A stretch of 64,000 bases of DNA from UBA10161 sp964581105 (GCA_964581105.1 CAZOMB010000001.1:88237-152236); one strand, 5' to 3'; shown: positions 1 through 8,500, counted from the first letter of the stretch. Notes: a model not told the origin generated them from the letters alone. A program made the numbers and translations.

Positions 1-642
1 TGATGAGTAAAAGCATGCACATGGCTTTCCTGATGAGTTGTCATAATATATCCTGTAGCCAGGGTAAAAGCCAGATTGGGGATATTTTCCGAATATTGTT
101 GGAGTTGAAGGGTTTTGGCTTGAAGTTACATTCAGCCAAAGGCTTATTGAAAAGCTGTCATTTTCTGGGTTTAAGTCAGGGGAATCTGTTATGTTTATTA
201 CTTGGGAGCCATTGAAATTAATTGCCCCTCCTGCTTTTCCCTTGAGCAAAGAGTAAGGCGAGCCAAATATTCGCCCAATATTCCTGTTGCCTGATGAGTC
301 TTCTGCGTTTTTTCCTGTTTCATCAAGCTTCCAGTATGCAACAAGCCCGTCTTTTACAGCTATCCCATACACAGAAACCTGCATGCACACTGATTGCGGT
401 GTTTTTCTCAATACCTGCCTTATCCCAGATGTGTTTGAGTTGTTAACAGAGTCAAAAGGGTCTGACAAATAGCCTTTTTCAGACATTATTGTTGCAGCAT
501 CTTGCATGTATTGGGAAAGAAGAGTGCCTGAAAGCGTGCTTTTTTGCGGCGCAGAAAAATAATAGGCAGCCAGGGCTATTACTGCAAATAAAAGCAGGAG
601 AGCAAGCACAATGTCAAATGTCAGGAAAAAGCCTTTTTTCAT
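1..642 (-). CDS. Pilin-like membrane protein with LamG-like domain (3' end outside window)
   Basis: Reading begins at the ATG at 642 and stays open to the window edge, so the C-terminus is missing. The N-terminus (MKKGFFLTFDIVLALLLLFA) is a short basic stretch followed by one hydrophobic helix, as in archaeal type IV pilin-like proteins. From about residue 85 there is a LamG/concanavalin A-like lectin pattern: GLVAYWKLDE, DSSGN, a GKAGGAINFNG strand and SFSISLWLN. Such domains bind sugars or mediate adhesion. The start overlaps the stop of the upstream pilin-like gene as ATGA, so it is the last visible gene of a four-gene pilus/adhesin operon. Inference: a surface adhesin anchored through a pilin-type helix. 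Confidence 0.75.
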   Translation of the reverse strand, partial: MKKGFFLTFDIVLALLLLFAVIALAAYYFSAPQKSTLSGTLLSQYMQDAATIMSEKGYLSDPFDSVNNSNTSGIRQVLRKTPQSVCMQVSVYGIAVKDGLVAYWKLDETGKNAEDSSGNRNIGRIFGSPYSLLKGKAGGAINFNGSQVINITDSPDLNPENDSFSISLWLNVTSSQNPSTPTIFGKYPQSGFYPGYRIYYDNSSGKPCACFYSS

Positions 643-1163
643 AAAATCCTTCCTTTTTTGCCCCAAACCTGCACTTTTAGGGTTGCAATCGAATCGTTCA
701 TCAGCACAAGCCTTTCTGTGCTTATTGCCAGTGTTGTGCTGTTGTTAAGGTCTGCTGAAATTCCAAATGAATAAAGCAGGGCTGTTGAGTTGTTCAAAGC
801 AATGTAAATGTCAAACCTTCCTGCCCCCATGCTTTCCTTAATGTCCTGGTAATTGGTTGCATTCAATGACTCAAGCTTTGAGAATTTTGTTGGGGAAAGC
901 CTGTTGCTTCTTGTTGCAAGGCCTATTGCGCTTGCATTTTCCATTTCACTTTGTTCCCAGCCAGAAGGCTCTCCAGGCGAAAGCACAAGCATGTCTGATA
1001 TTCCGAAAAGCACTGTCTGCATTTCCCTTTCCATTTTCTCTTCTGAGTAAGCAGAGTGCATTGCAGCCCATATTGCAACAAAAAGCATTAAGGCGCCTAT
1101 GAAAAGGGCAGATGCAATTACCAGCTCTGCTGAAAATATTTGCGCCTTTTTTTCCATAATCAT
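639..1163 (-). CDS. Pilin-like protein, 174 aa
   Basis: Small protein with N-terminus MIMEKKAQIFSAELVIAS and then a single hydrophobic helix to about residue 33. The polar KKAQ before the helix, with Glu at position +5 after Gln, resembles archaeal class III (type IV pilin) signal peptides cleaved by a prepilin peptidase. The rest is Asn/Ser/Thr rich with several N-x-S/T sequons, suiting an extracellular glycoprotein. It overlaps its upstream neighbour (1160-1163) and downstream neighbour (639-642) by ATGA, so the four genes are probably translationally coupled. Role as a minor or major pilin is unknown. Confidence 0.7.
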   Translation of the reverse strand: MIMEKKAQIFSAELVIASALFIGALMLFVAIWAAMHSAYSEEKMEREMQTVLFGISDMLVLSPGEPSGWEQSEMENASAIGLATRSNRLSPTKFSKLESLNATNYQDIKESMGAGRFDIYIALNNSTALLYSFGISADLNNSTTLAISTERLVLMNDSIATLKVQVWGKKGRIL

Positions 1164-1570
1164 AACTCTCCAATATAAATTGTGCCTTCAGTGTTGTTTA
1201 CATATATGTTAGAATTCAGGGGGATTGTGCTGCCTGAAAGAATTGTGTTGTTTGTGGAAAGCGGAACAGATACATAGCATCCTGCCTTGCATGCTGCTTT
1301 TACTGCCCTGCCCCCGTAAATCGTGATGTTGCTCACTCCTTTTGCAGCTGAATTGAAAAATACAATCTTGCTCCCGTTTCCTGCTGCTGCAACCTTGTTT
1401 ATTGCAATTGCAACCTGGCTTGCTGCTGCTGATGCCTGGAGGCTTTGCCCAAGTATGGCATTTTGCTGCTTTAGATGCCCGCTTGCAATGTAAACTGAAA
1501 GCAGGAAAAACAGCATCACGCCTGCAACAAGCACTGCCTCAGGGGCAATCTGCGCTTTTTTGCCCTTCAT
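1160..1570 (-). CDS. Type IV pilin-like protein, 136 aa
   Basis: The N-terminus MKGKKAQIAPEAVLVAGVML is a near-canonical archaeal class III signal: Lys/Gly-Lys, then Gln-Ile-x-x-Glu at the start of the hydrophobic helix. Cleavage would fall after KKA or KGKKA. The mature domain is small, Ala/Gly/Asn rich, with two Cys (CKAGC) that could form a disulfide. It lies 3 bp after the upstream pilin-like gene and overlaps the next by ATGA. Likely a pilin subunit or pilus-like adhesin component; the exact pilus type cannot be told from sequence. Confidence 0.75.
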   Translation of the reverse strand: MKGKKAQIAPEAVLVAGVMLFFLLSVYIASGHLKQQNAILGQSLQASAAASQVAIAINKVAAAGNGSKIVFFNSAAKGVSNITIYGGRAVKAACKAGCYVSVPLSTNNTILSGSTIPLNSNIYVNNTEGTIYIGEL

Positions 1571-1573
1571 CTC

Positions 1574-2395
1574 CTACCCCGCATTAACATCTGCTGTTAT
1601 TGGAATTGTGAATGTCTCCTCAATGCCAGTTGCCTGCGATACTCCTGTTATGACCAGCTCAGAGTTGTATAGGCCTGCTGCGCTGGTGTTTGATGCAAAT
1701 GACAAGTTAATTGCTGTGTCAGAATCAATTGAAACATTAAATGAGGATGAAGAAAGGGTGAGGCCAACATTTTCATATGCCCATGAGCAATCTATTGAAA
1801 CTGCTACAGACTCGTTTGAAGCAGCGCTGAATGTGATAGTTTCATTTCTTGTCTCATTCCTTGCCATGCTCTTGTAAACAGAGCCTTTGTCAACATCAAA
1901 AAAGTGCGTGCCTATTGCAACATAGCTTCCTTTTGAAACAACGAGCATTGTGTATACCCCGTCAGAGGCAGGGAAAGAGCCTGAAACCGGGGCTTTTGTT
2001 CCTGCAAATACGTCAGTATCCTGCACTTTTATGTTTATTAGAGTGGAAGCTGTTGAGGAAGAGGCGCTTGGCGGCCTTCCTATATATGTTGCATTAGGGC
2101 TCAGGTTTGCATTTGTAGGAAGGGTTATCTTGACTTTTGCGCTTGCTCCTTCCCCTTGGGCATAGACTGAGTCTGCTGCATTTGCCAGTTTTTGCACTGA
2201 GTCTTTTGCGTCATCATAGTTCCTTTGTACCCCAATATCTGAGAGAAGGTCTGCTGAAAGCACTGCAAAAATCAGGATTACCACAAGGGAGATTCCAAGT
2301 ATTGAGATAAGCTCTATGCTTGCCTGCCCAGGCACTCTGCCTGCTCTTATGTGCCTTGGGCTGGCACCTGCCTGCCCGCTGTGTGCCATTTGCAT
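1574..2395 (-). CDS. Type IV pilin-like protein, first gene of the cluster
   Basis: The signature GQASIELISILGISLVVILI about 20 residues from the start is a class III pilin signal (Gly|Gln-x-Ser-x-Glu followed by a hydrophobic helix). The mature part is a large Ser/Thr/Asn-rich beta-type domain of about 230 residues with sequons, typical of archaeal surface proteins. A longer frame starts from TTG at 2452, but that start would lie upstream of the TATA-like AAATATTTAAAG at 2418-2428. The ATG at 2395 (alternatives 2410 and 2389) is about 25 nt downstream of the TATA and suits a leaderless or short-leader mRNA. Its promoter is shared with the divergent DNA ligase gene. Confidence 0.7.
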   Translation of the reverse strand: MQMAHSGQAGASPRHIRAGRVPGQASIELISILGISLVVILIFAVLSADLLSDIGVQRNYDDAKDSVQKLANAADSVYAQGEGASAKVKITLPTNANLSPNATYIGRPPSASSSTASTLINIKVQDTDVFAGTKAPVSGSFPASDGVYTMLVVSKGSYVAIGTHFFDVDKGSVYKSMARNETRNETITFSAASNESVAVSIDCSWAYENVGLTLSSSSFNVSIDSDTAINLSFASNTSAAGLYNSELVITGVSQATGIEETFTIPITADVNAG

Positions 2396-2417
2396 GGGAG
2401 TGTAAACCATGCTGTGC

Positions 2418-2428
2418 TTTAAATATTT
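2418..2428. promoter_or_regulatory. Shared divergent TATA box (pilin cluster / DNA ligase)
   Basis: The AT-rich CTTTAAATATTTTC region holds a palindromic AAATATTT core at 2421-2428. On the plus strand TTTAAATA is 22-29 nt before the ligase ATG (2447), the spacing of a leaderless archaeal mRNA. On the minus strand the complement is about 25 nt before the ATG at 2395. One TATA could serve both directions. Confidence 0.55.
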
Positions 2429-2446
2429 TCTATCAGAGGCATTAGC

Positions 2447-4174
2447 ATGCAATTCTCAGAGGCTGCACAGTATTTTGAGGAAATTGAGAATACTGCCTCA
2501 AGGCTTTCAATGTCAGGCATTGTGTCAGAGCTTCTCTCAAAGTGCTCAAAAGAAGAGGTCAAGCCCCTAATATATATAATAGAGGGAAATGTTGCGCCTT
2601 CCCATGAAGGGCTTGACATTGGCATAGGCGAAAAGTTTGCAATAAGGGCAATTTCAAAAGTATCTGGCTTTAATGAAGGGAAAGTTGCGGAAGATTACAA
2701 GAAATCCGGTGACTTGGGAACAACTGCTGGCAACTTTATGTCAAAAAAGGCGCAGCAGTCTCTTGCCTCGTCACCAAATTCTGTGCTCAAGGTTTACTCC
2801 TCTTTTGTGAAAATAGCCAAGCTTTCAGGCTCTGGAAGCCAGGAAAGCAAGATTTCGCTGCTTTCTGAGCTTTTGAATGGAGCAACACCTGTTGAGGCAA
2901 CCTATTTGGTGCGCTTTTGCTTAGGAAAGCTGAGATTAGGGGTTGGCGACCCTTCAATAATAGATGCTCTTTCAATGCTCAAAAAAGGGGACAAGAGCGA
3001 CAAGGAGAAACTTGAACGCGCATTTAACCTGTGCTCTGACTTGGGAACTGTTGCAAAGGCATATATTGATGGTAGGGGATTGTCCTCTTTTTCTGCAGCT
3101 CCATTCAAGCCAATAAGGCCTGCCCTTGGTGAAAGGCTGCCAACTGCAGAGGAGATAATAAAGAAAATAGGAAAATGCGCTGTTGAGGCAAAGTATGACG
3201 GCTTGAGAATGCAGGTGCATGTGCAAGGGGAAAAAGTGGAGATATATTCCCGAAAGCTTGAGAAAATGACGCACATGTTCCCTGAGATAGTAAAAGCAGC
3301 AAAAAGCCTGAAAATAAAGTCAGCAATATTTGAAGGGGAAGCTCTTGCCTATAACTCAAAGGAAAACAAATATTATTCATTCCAGCAGACCATACAAAGG
3401 AAAAGAAAGTATGGCATAAGCGCAATGGCAAAGGATTTTCCTTTGCGGCTTTTCATATTTGACTTGCTTTTTTTGGATGGCAAGGATTTGACGCTTGCAA
3501 AATATTCGCAAAGGAGGAAAAAGATTGAAAGGCTGTTTGGCAAATCAAAAGTTCTAATTCCATCTGAGCAGATAATTACAGACAAGCCAAAAAAACTTGA
3601 GTCATTTTTCAAAAAATGCATAAAACAGGGGCTTGAGGGAATAATTGCAAAAGACCTTGACCAGCCTTATGTTGCAGGAGCAAGGAAATTTGCCTGGATA
3701 AAGCTGAAAAAGTCATACGGGGCAATGGCAGATACAGTTGATGCTGTTATAGTTGGCTACTACTTAGGAAAAGGAGCAAGGCAGGAATTTGAGTTTGGGG
3801 GCTTACTTACAGCTGTGCTCAATGAAAAGACAGGGGAGCTTGAGACAATAGCAAAAGTGGGCAGCGGCTTTTCAGAGGAAGAAATGCAATCATTTGAAAA
3901 AATGCTTGGGAAAATAACCGTAAAGAAAAAGCCTGTAAAAGTAAAGTCAAAACTTGTGCCAGACTTCTGGGTAATTCCAAAGTATGTCATAACAGTTGCA
4001 GCTGATGAGATTACGCTTTCGCCAATGCATACATGCGGCATGAAGGGGGATAAGGGATATGCATTGCGCTTTCCCAGGATGATGCATCTGCGCGAAGACA
4101 AGGGAATAGCTGAGGCAACCACAACAAAGGAAATAATTTCACTGTTTGAAATGCAGAAAAAAAGGTTAGGCTAG
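2447..4174 (+). CDS. lig: ATP-dependent DNA ligase
   Basis: 575-aa archaeal replicative DNA ligase, which seals nicks during Okazaki fragment joining and repair. Visible parts: N-terminal helical DNA-binding domain (about residues 1-215); adenylation domain with motif I EAKYDGLRMQ and nucleophile Lys249; motif III FEGEALAY near 295; motif IV EGIIAKDLD near 397; motif V WIKLKKSY near 416; and an OB-fold C-terminus with PMHTCGMKGDKGYALRFPR. Length fits the family (550-600 aa). It is divergent from the pilin genes and converges with the exchanger gene, overlapping it by 9 bp. The promoter spacing predicts a leaderless transcript. Confidence 0.97.
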   Translation: MQFSEAAQYFEEIENTASRLSMSGIVSELLSKCSKEEVKPLIYIIEGNVAPSHEGLDIGIGEKFAIRAISKVSGFNEGKVAEDYKKSGDLGTTAGNFMSKKAQQSLASSPNSVLKVYSSFVKIAKLSGSGSQESKISLLSELLNGATPVEATYLVRFCLGKLRLGVGDPSIIDALSMLKKGDKSDKEKLERAFNLCSDLGTVAKAYIDGRGLSSFSAAPFKPIRPALGERLPTAEEIIKKIGKCAVEAKYDGLRMQVHVQGEKVEIYSRKLEKMTHMFPEIVKAAKSLKIKSAIFEGEALAYNSKENKYYSFQQTIQRKRKYGISAMAKDFPLRLFIFDLLFLDGKDLTLAKYSQRRKKIERLFGKSKVLIPSEQIITDKPKKLESFFKKCIKQGLEGIIAKDLDQPYVAGARKFAWIKLKKSYGAMADTVDAVIVGYYLGKGARQEFEFGGLLTAVLNEKTGELETIAKVGSGFSEEEMQSFEKMLGKITVKKKPVKVKSKLVPDFWVIPKYVITVAADEITLSPMHTCGMKGDKGYALRFPRMMHLREDKGIAEATTTKEIISLFEMQKKRLG

Positions 4175-5140
4175 ACCCTGGACTTCTGAAAACTGGAGGA
4201 AGAAAATTGTTGCAAGGTAAATCACATACAGTGCAAGCATTACAAAGCCGCCTCTTGCTTTTACCCTCTTGTTTACTGCTGCCAGGTAGAAGAATACTAT
4301 GTTTGCAACAACTGCGAAAAGCAAGGCTGCCATAAATACTTTTAGCTGGACAAACATTGGGCTGATTGCAGCGCCAGCCCCAAGAACCAGTGTCAGGTTT
4401 GCCATATTTGAGCCAATTGCATCTCCAATTGCAAGCCCATATTCCTTTCTCCTTAAAGCCTGAAGGTCTATTGATATCTCAGGAAGGGATGTGCCAATCG
4501 CTATTATTGTTGCGCCTATGAAGCTTTTTGCAAGCCCGAAAATGTTAGCAAGCTGTACTGCTGAGCCCACAACAAAGCTTGAGCTTATTATAACAATCAG
4601 GACTCCTGCCCCAAAAAATAGGAATGCCTTAAAGCCCTCATGCATTGAAAGCTTTCCTTCTTTTGGCATTTGCTCTATTGTCTTTTTTCCAAGTATCCTA
4701 AATGCATACCATGCGCCTATTATGAGAAGCAAAAGCCCTTCGTAAAAGCCAAGAGCATCCCCAAAAACTTGCGAGTGGAGTATTATATATGCAGAAATTA
4801 TAGTAGTGAGAAGCAGGGCAAGCCCAATGTCTGGCAATATCTTTTTTGAGACCTTAAGCCCATAAATAATTGCCCCTAACCCAAGAACAAGAAGCACATT
4901 TGCTATATTTGAGCCAAATACGTTTCCTGCTGCAATTGCGCCTTCTCCTGCTGCTGATGAAATCACTGAAACAGAAAGCTCTGGGAGGGAAGTTGTTACA
5001 GAGATGAGAAGAAGCCCTATTGCAAGCTGGCTTACTCTGAAAAATCTTGCCAATTTAGAGGCATTTGTAACAACCAATGAAGCTGACTTTGCAAGAATAA
5101 CTGTGGAAATGATTAGTATCAGAAGCTCCTGGAGTGCCAT
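4166..5140 (-). CDS. Na+/Ca2+ exchanger (CaCA family, YrbG/NCX-like)
   Basis: 324-aa integral membrane protein with about ten hydrophobic helices and the two inverted alpha repeats of the CaCA superfamily. The first repeat has TSLPELSVSVIS and GNVFGSNIANVLLVLG; the second has GTSLPEISIDL and GDAIGSNMANLTLVLG. The conserved Glu (LPE) and Asn/Ser residues of these repeats bind Ca2+ and Na+ in the structurally known archaeal NCX. It probably extrudes Ca2+ using the Na+ gradient. Its 3' end overlaps the ligase 3' end by 9 bp (convergent). Confidence 0.93.
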   Translation of the reverse strand: MALQELLILIISTVILAKSASLVVTNASKLARFFRVSQLAIGLLLISVTTSLPELSVSVISSAAGEGAIAAGNVFGSNIANVLLVLGLGAIIYGLKVSKKILPDIGLALLLTTIISAYIILHSQVFGDALGFYEGLLLLIIGAWYAFRILGKKTIEQMPKEGKLSMHEGFKAFLFFGAGVLIVIISSSFVVGSAVQLANIFGLAKSFIGATIIAIGTSLPEISIDLQALRRKEYGLAIGDAIGSNMANLTLVLGAGAAISPMFVQLKVFMAALLFAVVANIVFFYLAAVNKRVKARGGFVMLALYVIYLATIFFLQFSEVQGLA

Positions 5141-5192
5141 AAGAGTAAAGCTCGGGTTGTGAATTTAATTGTTATGGGAGTTTAGGTCATAT

Positions 5193-5435
5193 TCACCCCT
5201 TCTTTTTCTTCCACTGCTTCTCGTGCCATCTAGCAATGTCCTTGTTTATTTTCCTTGAGATCTCCATGACATCTTTCTCAGTAGCCTTGCTGTTGGCAGT
5301 GAGCCGGTTGAGAAGCTCCAGCTGCTCTGCTTTCTGCCTCCAAGCCTGTCTTGCAACCTCTGACCAGTTCATCTCTGGGTACTTGTCCAGGAGTTTCTTC
5401 AGTTCCACATCCATTGAGATTGTCATGTTCACCAT
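5193..5435 (-). CDS. VapB-like ribbon-helix-helix antitoxin (orphan)
   Basis: 80-aa protein beginning MVNMTISMDVELKKLLDK and continuing PEMNWSEVARQAW, the archaeal VapB/CopG-type pattern of a DNA-binding beta strand plus two helices. The C-terminal half is charged and helical and would wrap a toxin. Start: the ATG at 5435 is preceded by AGGTGAT, while the GTG three codons upstream lies inside that Shine-Dalgarno sequence. No PIN-domain (VapC) toxin gene is adjacent on either strand. The promoter overlaps palindromes (5448-5483), suiting autoregulation. Function as a free-standing regulator or as an antitoxin to a remote toxin is open. Confidence 0.7.
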   Translation of the reverse strand: MVNMTISMDVELKKLLDKYPEMNWSEVARQAWRQKAEQLELLNRLTANSKATEKDVMEISRKINKDIARWHEKQWKKKKG

Positions 5436-5447
5436 TTTTATCACCTA

Positions 5448-5483
5448 GTGTATACACATACTTACACATATATAAATGTGTAT
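5448..5483. promoter_or_regulatory. Palindromic operator candidates over the vapB-like promoter
   Basis: Two inverted repeats sit directly upstream of the antitoxin gene: GTGTATACAC at 5448-5457 (perfect 10-nt palindrome) and TACACAT-6 nt-ATGTGTA at 5464-5483 (7-bp arms). The spacer of the second contains the minus-strand TATA (TTTATATA). Ribbon-helix-helix antitoxins usually repress their own promoter through such sites. Confidence 0.5.
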
Positions 5484-5561
5484 GCACGAGATGCAAACAT
5501 ATGACTAAAAATCGGCTTTTACCCTTTATAAATGCGAGCAGACGGTAGGATGCCGGTGGAG

Positions 5562-7148
5562 CTATCTTTTTGCAAGCGAGTAGATGTCCCATTTTATTGT
5601 TTTTTTCTTTTCAAGCTCTTGCCCAAGCTGGTCAAGGACTGATTGTTTTGCCTTTTTGTAATCATCCTTTGGAATTTCAGCATTTCCTATAGCATTTCTC
5701 TTGTTTTTTGTGTTAAAGCAGAACATAGAGTCATGCACATTTTCACAGTTGTGGGAAAAATACAAATCAGTGCATTCCTCGCAGTTGTCAACCTCAAAGC
5801 ACCGGACAAGCCGCTTTGAGCGGAATGCCTTCATGCAAAAGGATGACTGCCATACTGATGAAGAGCCGAAAATGTTCTCTGATTCCCTTGGCCAGAATGA
5901 GTAGGCGCACTTTTTTGAGTGGACAGTTGCCTCGCAGCGATAGCAGTTTTCAGAGTATCCCATTGCAAAGCAGTCAATCATGTTATGGACTTTTCCTATC
6001 CTGTCATCAAGAGAGCAGTATGCAACAGGGTGGAATATTTCTGCCAATTCTTTTGGGTCAGGAATGATTTTCCCAGTATCAAGTTTACTCAATGGTACTT
6101 TGCCGATTTCATTGATTTCATCCTCTGAAACAAATCTGCCATTCAGCTTGAACTTTTTACCAATGTACGCAAGGTAGCCTCCAAGAAGCACTTTTCTCCC
6201 TGTGAATGGGGAGGTAAATTGCATTCCCTGCAAAACATCCCTTTGCAGGAATTTTTCATATTGTTTTATTCCTGCTAGTGGCTTTGCAACAAGGATGGAT
6301 GAGGTTTTTGTGAAGCTTTCTTCAATTGGCTTCAAATTCCCTTTTTCAGGCTCTGGTGGTATTGCTATTTTTATCTCTGGCTTTTTTTCCCTTGCAAAGT
6401 CAAGTATTTCAAAAATGGAGAAAACCTTTTTTTCTTTTTTCAGGGAACCAACAATTTCTTCAAGAAGCTTTGATTTTACTGCTAGGTATTTTTCCTTTCC
6501 AACTTCAAGATTGCCAATAAGATATGACTTGTTCCTTGGACCAAAAGAAAACATGCATTCGCGGCAGTTTTTGCACTGGACTGAGTAATAGCAGTCGCTG
6601 CTTGCCATTAGTGTGCAGCACTCAAAGCATCTTTTTCCCTTGTGGTTGTCAACTGAATTTATTGTGAATGAGGACTGGGCATCTGCAGTTGAGCCAAACA
6701 TGTATTCGCAAAAGCGAATCATTGTGCAAAAAGCAATGTATTTTGAGTCAGAAACTATTGTTGAGCCAAGGACATAGTGGCTGTCAACAACATTGCTTGA
6801 TTCTTCCACGAATTTTGAATTTCCAAGCACTATGTTCCCAGTATAATGGATTCTTTCCTGCATTGCCGATATTATGCTGTCTATGTCCTTGATTTCATTT
6901 ATTGAAAGTGGAGTGAAGCTTTTGCTGAAATCAACCTCATCAGAGCCCAAAAAGTTAGCGCCATGCTTGAATGATTCTGATGGCATTATAACTTTTTTCC
7001 CAGAAACTGTTGAGCTTTCAACAAACCTTTTTCCTGCATATGCTGAAAGGTATTCTGAAAACTCGTCAAGCTCTCCTATTTCCTGGCTGAAAATGGCCTT
7101 GCAGGTTGCTTTCCAAGCCCTATTCAGGTAGTCATGTGTGCTTAACAT
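5562..7148 (-). CDS. Cys-rich two-unit repeat protein, family member A
   Basis: About 528 aa, no membrane segment, function unknown. It is one of three loci of the same family here (others at 9665-11266 and 15419-16971). It has two homologous halves. Each begins with a helical element (RAWKATCKAIFSQEIGELDE in the first; LAGIKQYEKFL in the second), passes a DIDSII-type segment, and then has a stretch of short Cys- and aromatic-rich repeats suggestive of a right-handed beta-helix. Each half ends in a signature such as CRECMFSFGPRNKSYLIGN or SMFCFNTKNKRNAIGN followed by a Lys/Glu-rich helix. CxxC-type pairs suggest metal binding, unproven. The start at 7148 matches the other members and has GGAG upstream; a longer frame to 7226 has no family similarity. 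Divergent from ftsZ1. Confidence 0.75.
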   Translation of the reverse strand: MLSTHDYLNRAWKATCKAIFSQEIGELDEFSEYLSAYAGKRFVESSTVSGKKVIMPSESFKHGANFLGSDEVDFSKSFTPLSINEIKDIDSIISAMQERIHYTGNIVLGNSKFVEESSNVVDSHYVLGSTIVSDSKYIAFCTMIRFCEYMFGSTADAQSSFTINSVDNHKGKRCFECCTLMASSDCYYSVQCKNCRECMFSFGPRNKSYLIGNLEVGKEKYLAVKSKLLEEIVGSLKKEKKVFSIFEILDFAREKKPEIKIAIPPEPEKGNLKPIEESFTKTSSILVAKPLAGIKQYEKFLQRDVLQGMQFTSPFTGRKVLLGGYLAYIGKKFKLNGRFVSEDEINEIGKVPLSKLDTGKIIPDPKELAEIFHPVAYCSLDDRIGKVHNMIDCFAMGYSENCYRCEATVHSKKCAYSFWPRESENIFGSSSVWQSSFCMKAFRSKRLVRCFEVDNCEECTDLYFSHNCENVHDSMFCFNTKNKRNAIGNAEIPKDDYKKAKQSVLDQLGQELEKKKTIKWDIYSLAKR

Positions 7149-7253
7149 AAAACTCCGGGAAAAACTTGAAGATGGGAAAATAAAAAGCTGCGTGCCTTTT
7201 TCTGCAAAATGATACGAAAAACCCATTTAACGTCGTAAAAGCAAAAATTCTCA

Positions 7254-7313
7254 GAACGCGCGGGTTCGGGAACGTATATAAATTTAATTGCAGTATTAGG
7301 TTCGGCGATCAGC
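7254..7313 (+). promoter_or_regulatory. ftsZ1 promoter with GAACGCGCG element
   Basis: TATATAAAT lies at 7275-7283 and the conserved block CGGCGATC at 7303-7310, just before the ATG at 7314, so the mRNA is leaderless or nearly so. Upstream is GAACGCGCG (7254-7262), part of an inverted repeat with GTTC (7264-7267). The same three elements occur upstream of ftsZ2, with identical 28-nt spacing from TATA to the CGGCGAYC block and 11 nt from that block to an ATG. Confidence 0.6.
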
Positions 7314-8378
7314 ATGGACAGTTTAGTAAAATCAGTCCTAGGAGAGCAAGAGTCAGCTCAACAGCCGGAATCTTTTGGCTCAGACCAGATTAAGATTGTG
7401 ACACTCGGTGTAGGAGGAGGCGGAAACAACACAATAAACAGGCTTATTCGCTCAGGAGTAAAGGGATGCGAGCTTGTGGCAGTTAACACTGACAGGCAGC
7501 ACCTGAATATGATCCACGAAAAAGCCAAAAAGGTCCTCATCGGAAAAACCATTACCAAGGGGCTTGGGGCCGGCGGATACCCGGAAACAGGCACCAAGGC
7601 AGCAGAAATTGACAGGCCACTTCTTGAGAAAGAGCTTGAAGGGGCTCACCTGTGCTTTATCTGCGCAGGAATGGGCGGAGGCACTGGAACCGGAGCAGCA
7701 CCTGTAATTGCAGAGGTTGCAAAGGAGCAGGGAGCCATCGTCGTTGCAATGGTAACATATCCCTTTAACCTTGAAAGGGCACGAAGGGTAAAAGCCGATG
7801 AAGGAATCGCAAAACTTCGCAAGAATGTTGATTCAGTCATTGTTCTTGACAACAACAGGCTGGTAAAGCTTGTGCCAAACCTTCCAATGAACGAGGCGTT
7901 TGCAGTTGCAGACGAAATTCTCGCAAAGGCAGTTGGAGGACTTGTTTGGACAATTACCCAGCCAAGCCTGATAAACATCGACTTTGCTGATGTGCGAGCA
8001 ATCGTACAGGGCGGAGGCGTTGGCTTTATTGCTGTCGGCGAAGGAAAGGGAACCGACAAAGTCAGGGGAGCTTCTGAAGGAGTTCTCAAGAACAGGCTTC
8101 TTGATGTTGACTATGAGGGTGCAAATGGCGCGCTCATACACATATCAGGCGGTGCTGACCTGACACTTGGGGATGCCATCAAAGCAGGTGAAATAATCAC
8201 TGAAAGGATGGACCCGCAGGCAAATGTCAAGTGGGGAGCAAGGCTCATACCAGGATACGATGGAAAACTGGAAATAGTTGCCATTGTAACCGGGGTAAAA
8301 GGAGCAAACATCTTTGGCGCAGGAGCAGACGAGCCAAAGAAAGAGGCATCCTACCAGGACATAGAAATTATCGGCTAA
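7314..8378 (+). CDS. ftsZ1: Cell division protein FtsZ (FtsZ1)
   Basis: 354-aa tubulin-like GTPase that polymerises into the division ring at midcell. Visible: a short N-terminal amphipathic segment (MDSLVKSVLGEQ), the nucleotide-binding start LGVGGGGNNTINR (31-43), the tubulin signature GGGTGTGAAPV (121-131), and the T7/synergy loop NIDFADV (221-227) needed for GTP hydrolysis between subunits. Length is normal. It is divergent from Cys-rich member A, and ftsZ2 lies 3 kb downstream. Archaea with FtsZ-based division commonly keep FtsZ1 and FtsZ2 with separate roles. A 59-nt stretch (7665-7723) is almost identical to ftsZ2. Confidence 0.97.
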   Translation: MDSLVKSVLGEQESAQQPESFGSDQIKIVTLGVGGGGNNTINRLIRSGVKGCELVAVNTDRQHLNMIHEKAKKVLIGKTITKGLGAGGYPETGTKAAEIDRPLLEKELEGAHLCFICAGMGGGTGTGAAPVIAEVAKEQGAIVVAMVTYPFNLERARRVKADEGIAKLRKNVDSVIVLDNNRLVKLVPNLPMNEAFAVADEILAKAVGGLVWTITQPSLINIDFADVRAIVQGGGVGFIAVGEGKGTDKVRGASEGVLKNRLLDVDYEGANGALIHISGGADLTLGDAIKAGEIITERMDPQANVKWGARLIPGYDGKLEIVAIVTGVKGANIFGAGADEPKKEASYQDIEIIG

Positions 8379-8395
8379 GCAACAATTTGTTTCAA

Positions 8396-8500
8396 TCTGC
8401 AATCCAGCGCTTGGATCCGCATACTTCGGCAGAAGTTGCGGAGACAGTGGAATCGCAATTCCACTGGAATTCCTAACCCTCCTGGCGCTGGTTGTTTGTT
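8396..8500 (+). ncRNA. Candidate structured RNA (three consecutive hairpins) after ftsZ1
   Basis: The 160-nt gap between ftsZ1 and the convergent Lrp-type gene holds three adjacent stem-loops: ATCCA/TGGAT at 8402-8416; CCGCA-ACTTC/GAAGT-TGCGG with a one-base bulge at about 8417-8442; and a perfect 9-bp stem CAGTGGAAT/ATTCCACTG with a CGCA loop at 8445-8466. A T-rich stretch follows (TTTGTTTTTTATT near 8490-8505). This could be a small guide RNA or a structured 3' UTR/terminator. No box C/D pair or clear ACA box was found. Confidence 0.35.

Noticed and set aside
5488..5561. Plus-strand TATA (TTTATAAATG, near 5524-5533) as promoter of a small RNA
   Set aside because: Nothing recognisable follows before the end of the convergent Cys-rich gene.
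7149..7226. N-terminal extension of Cys-rich member A up to 7226
   Set aside because: The extra 26 residues have no counterpart in members B and C, and a GGAG-preceded ATG at 7148 aligns with their starts.
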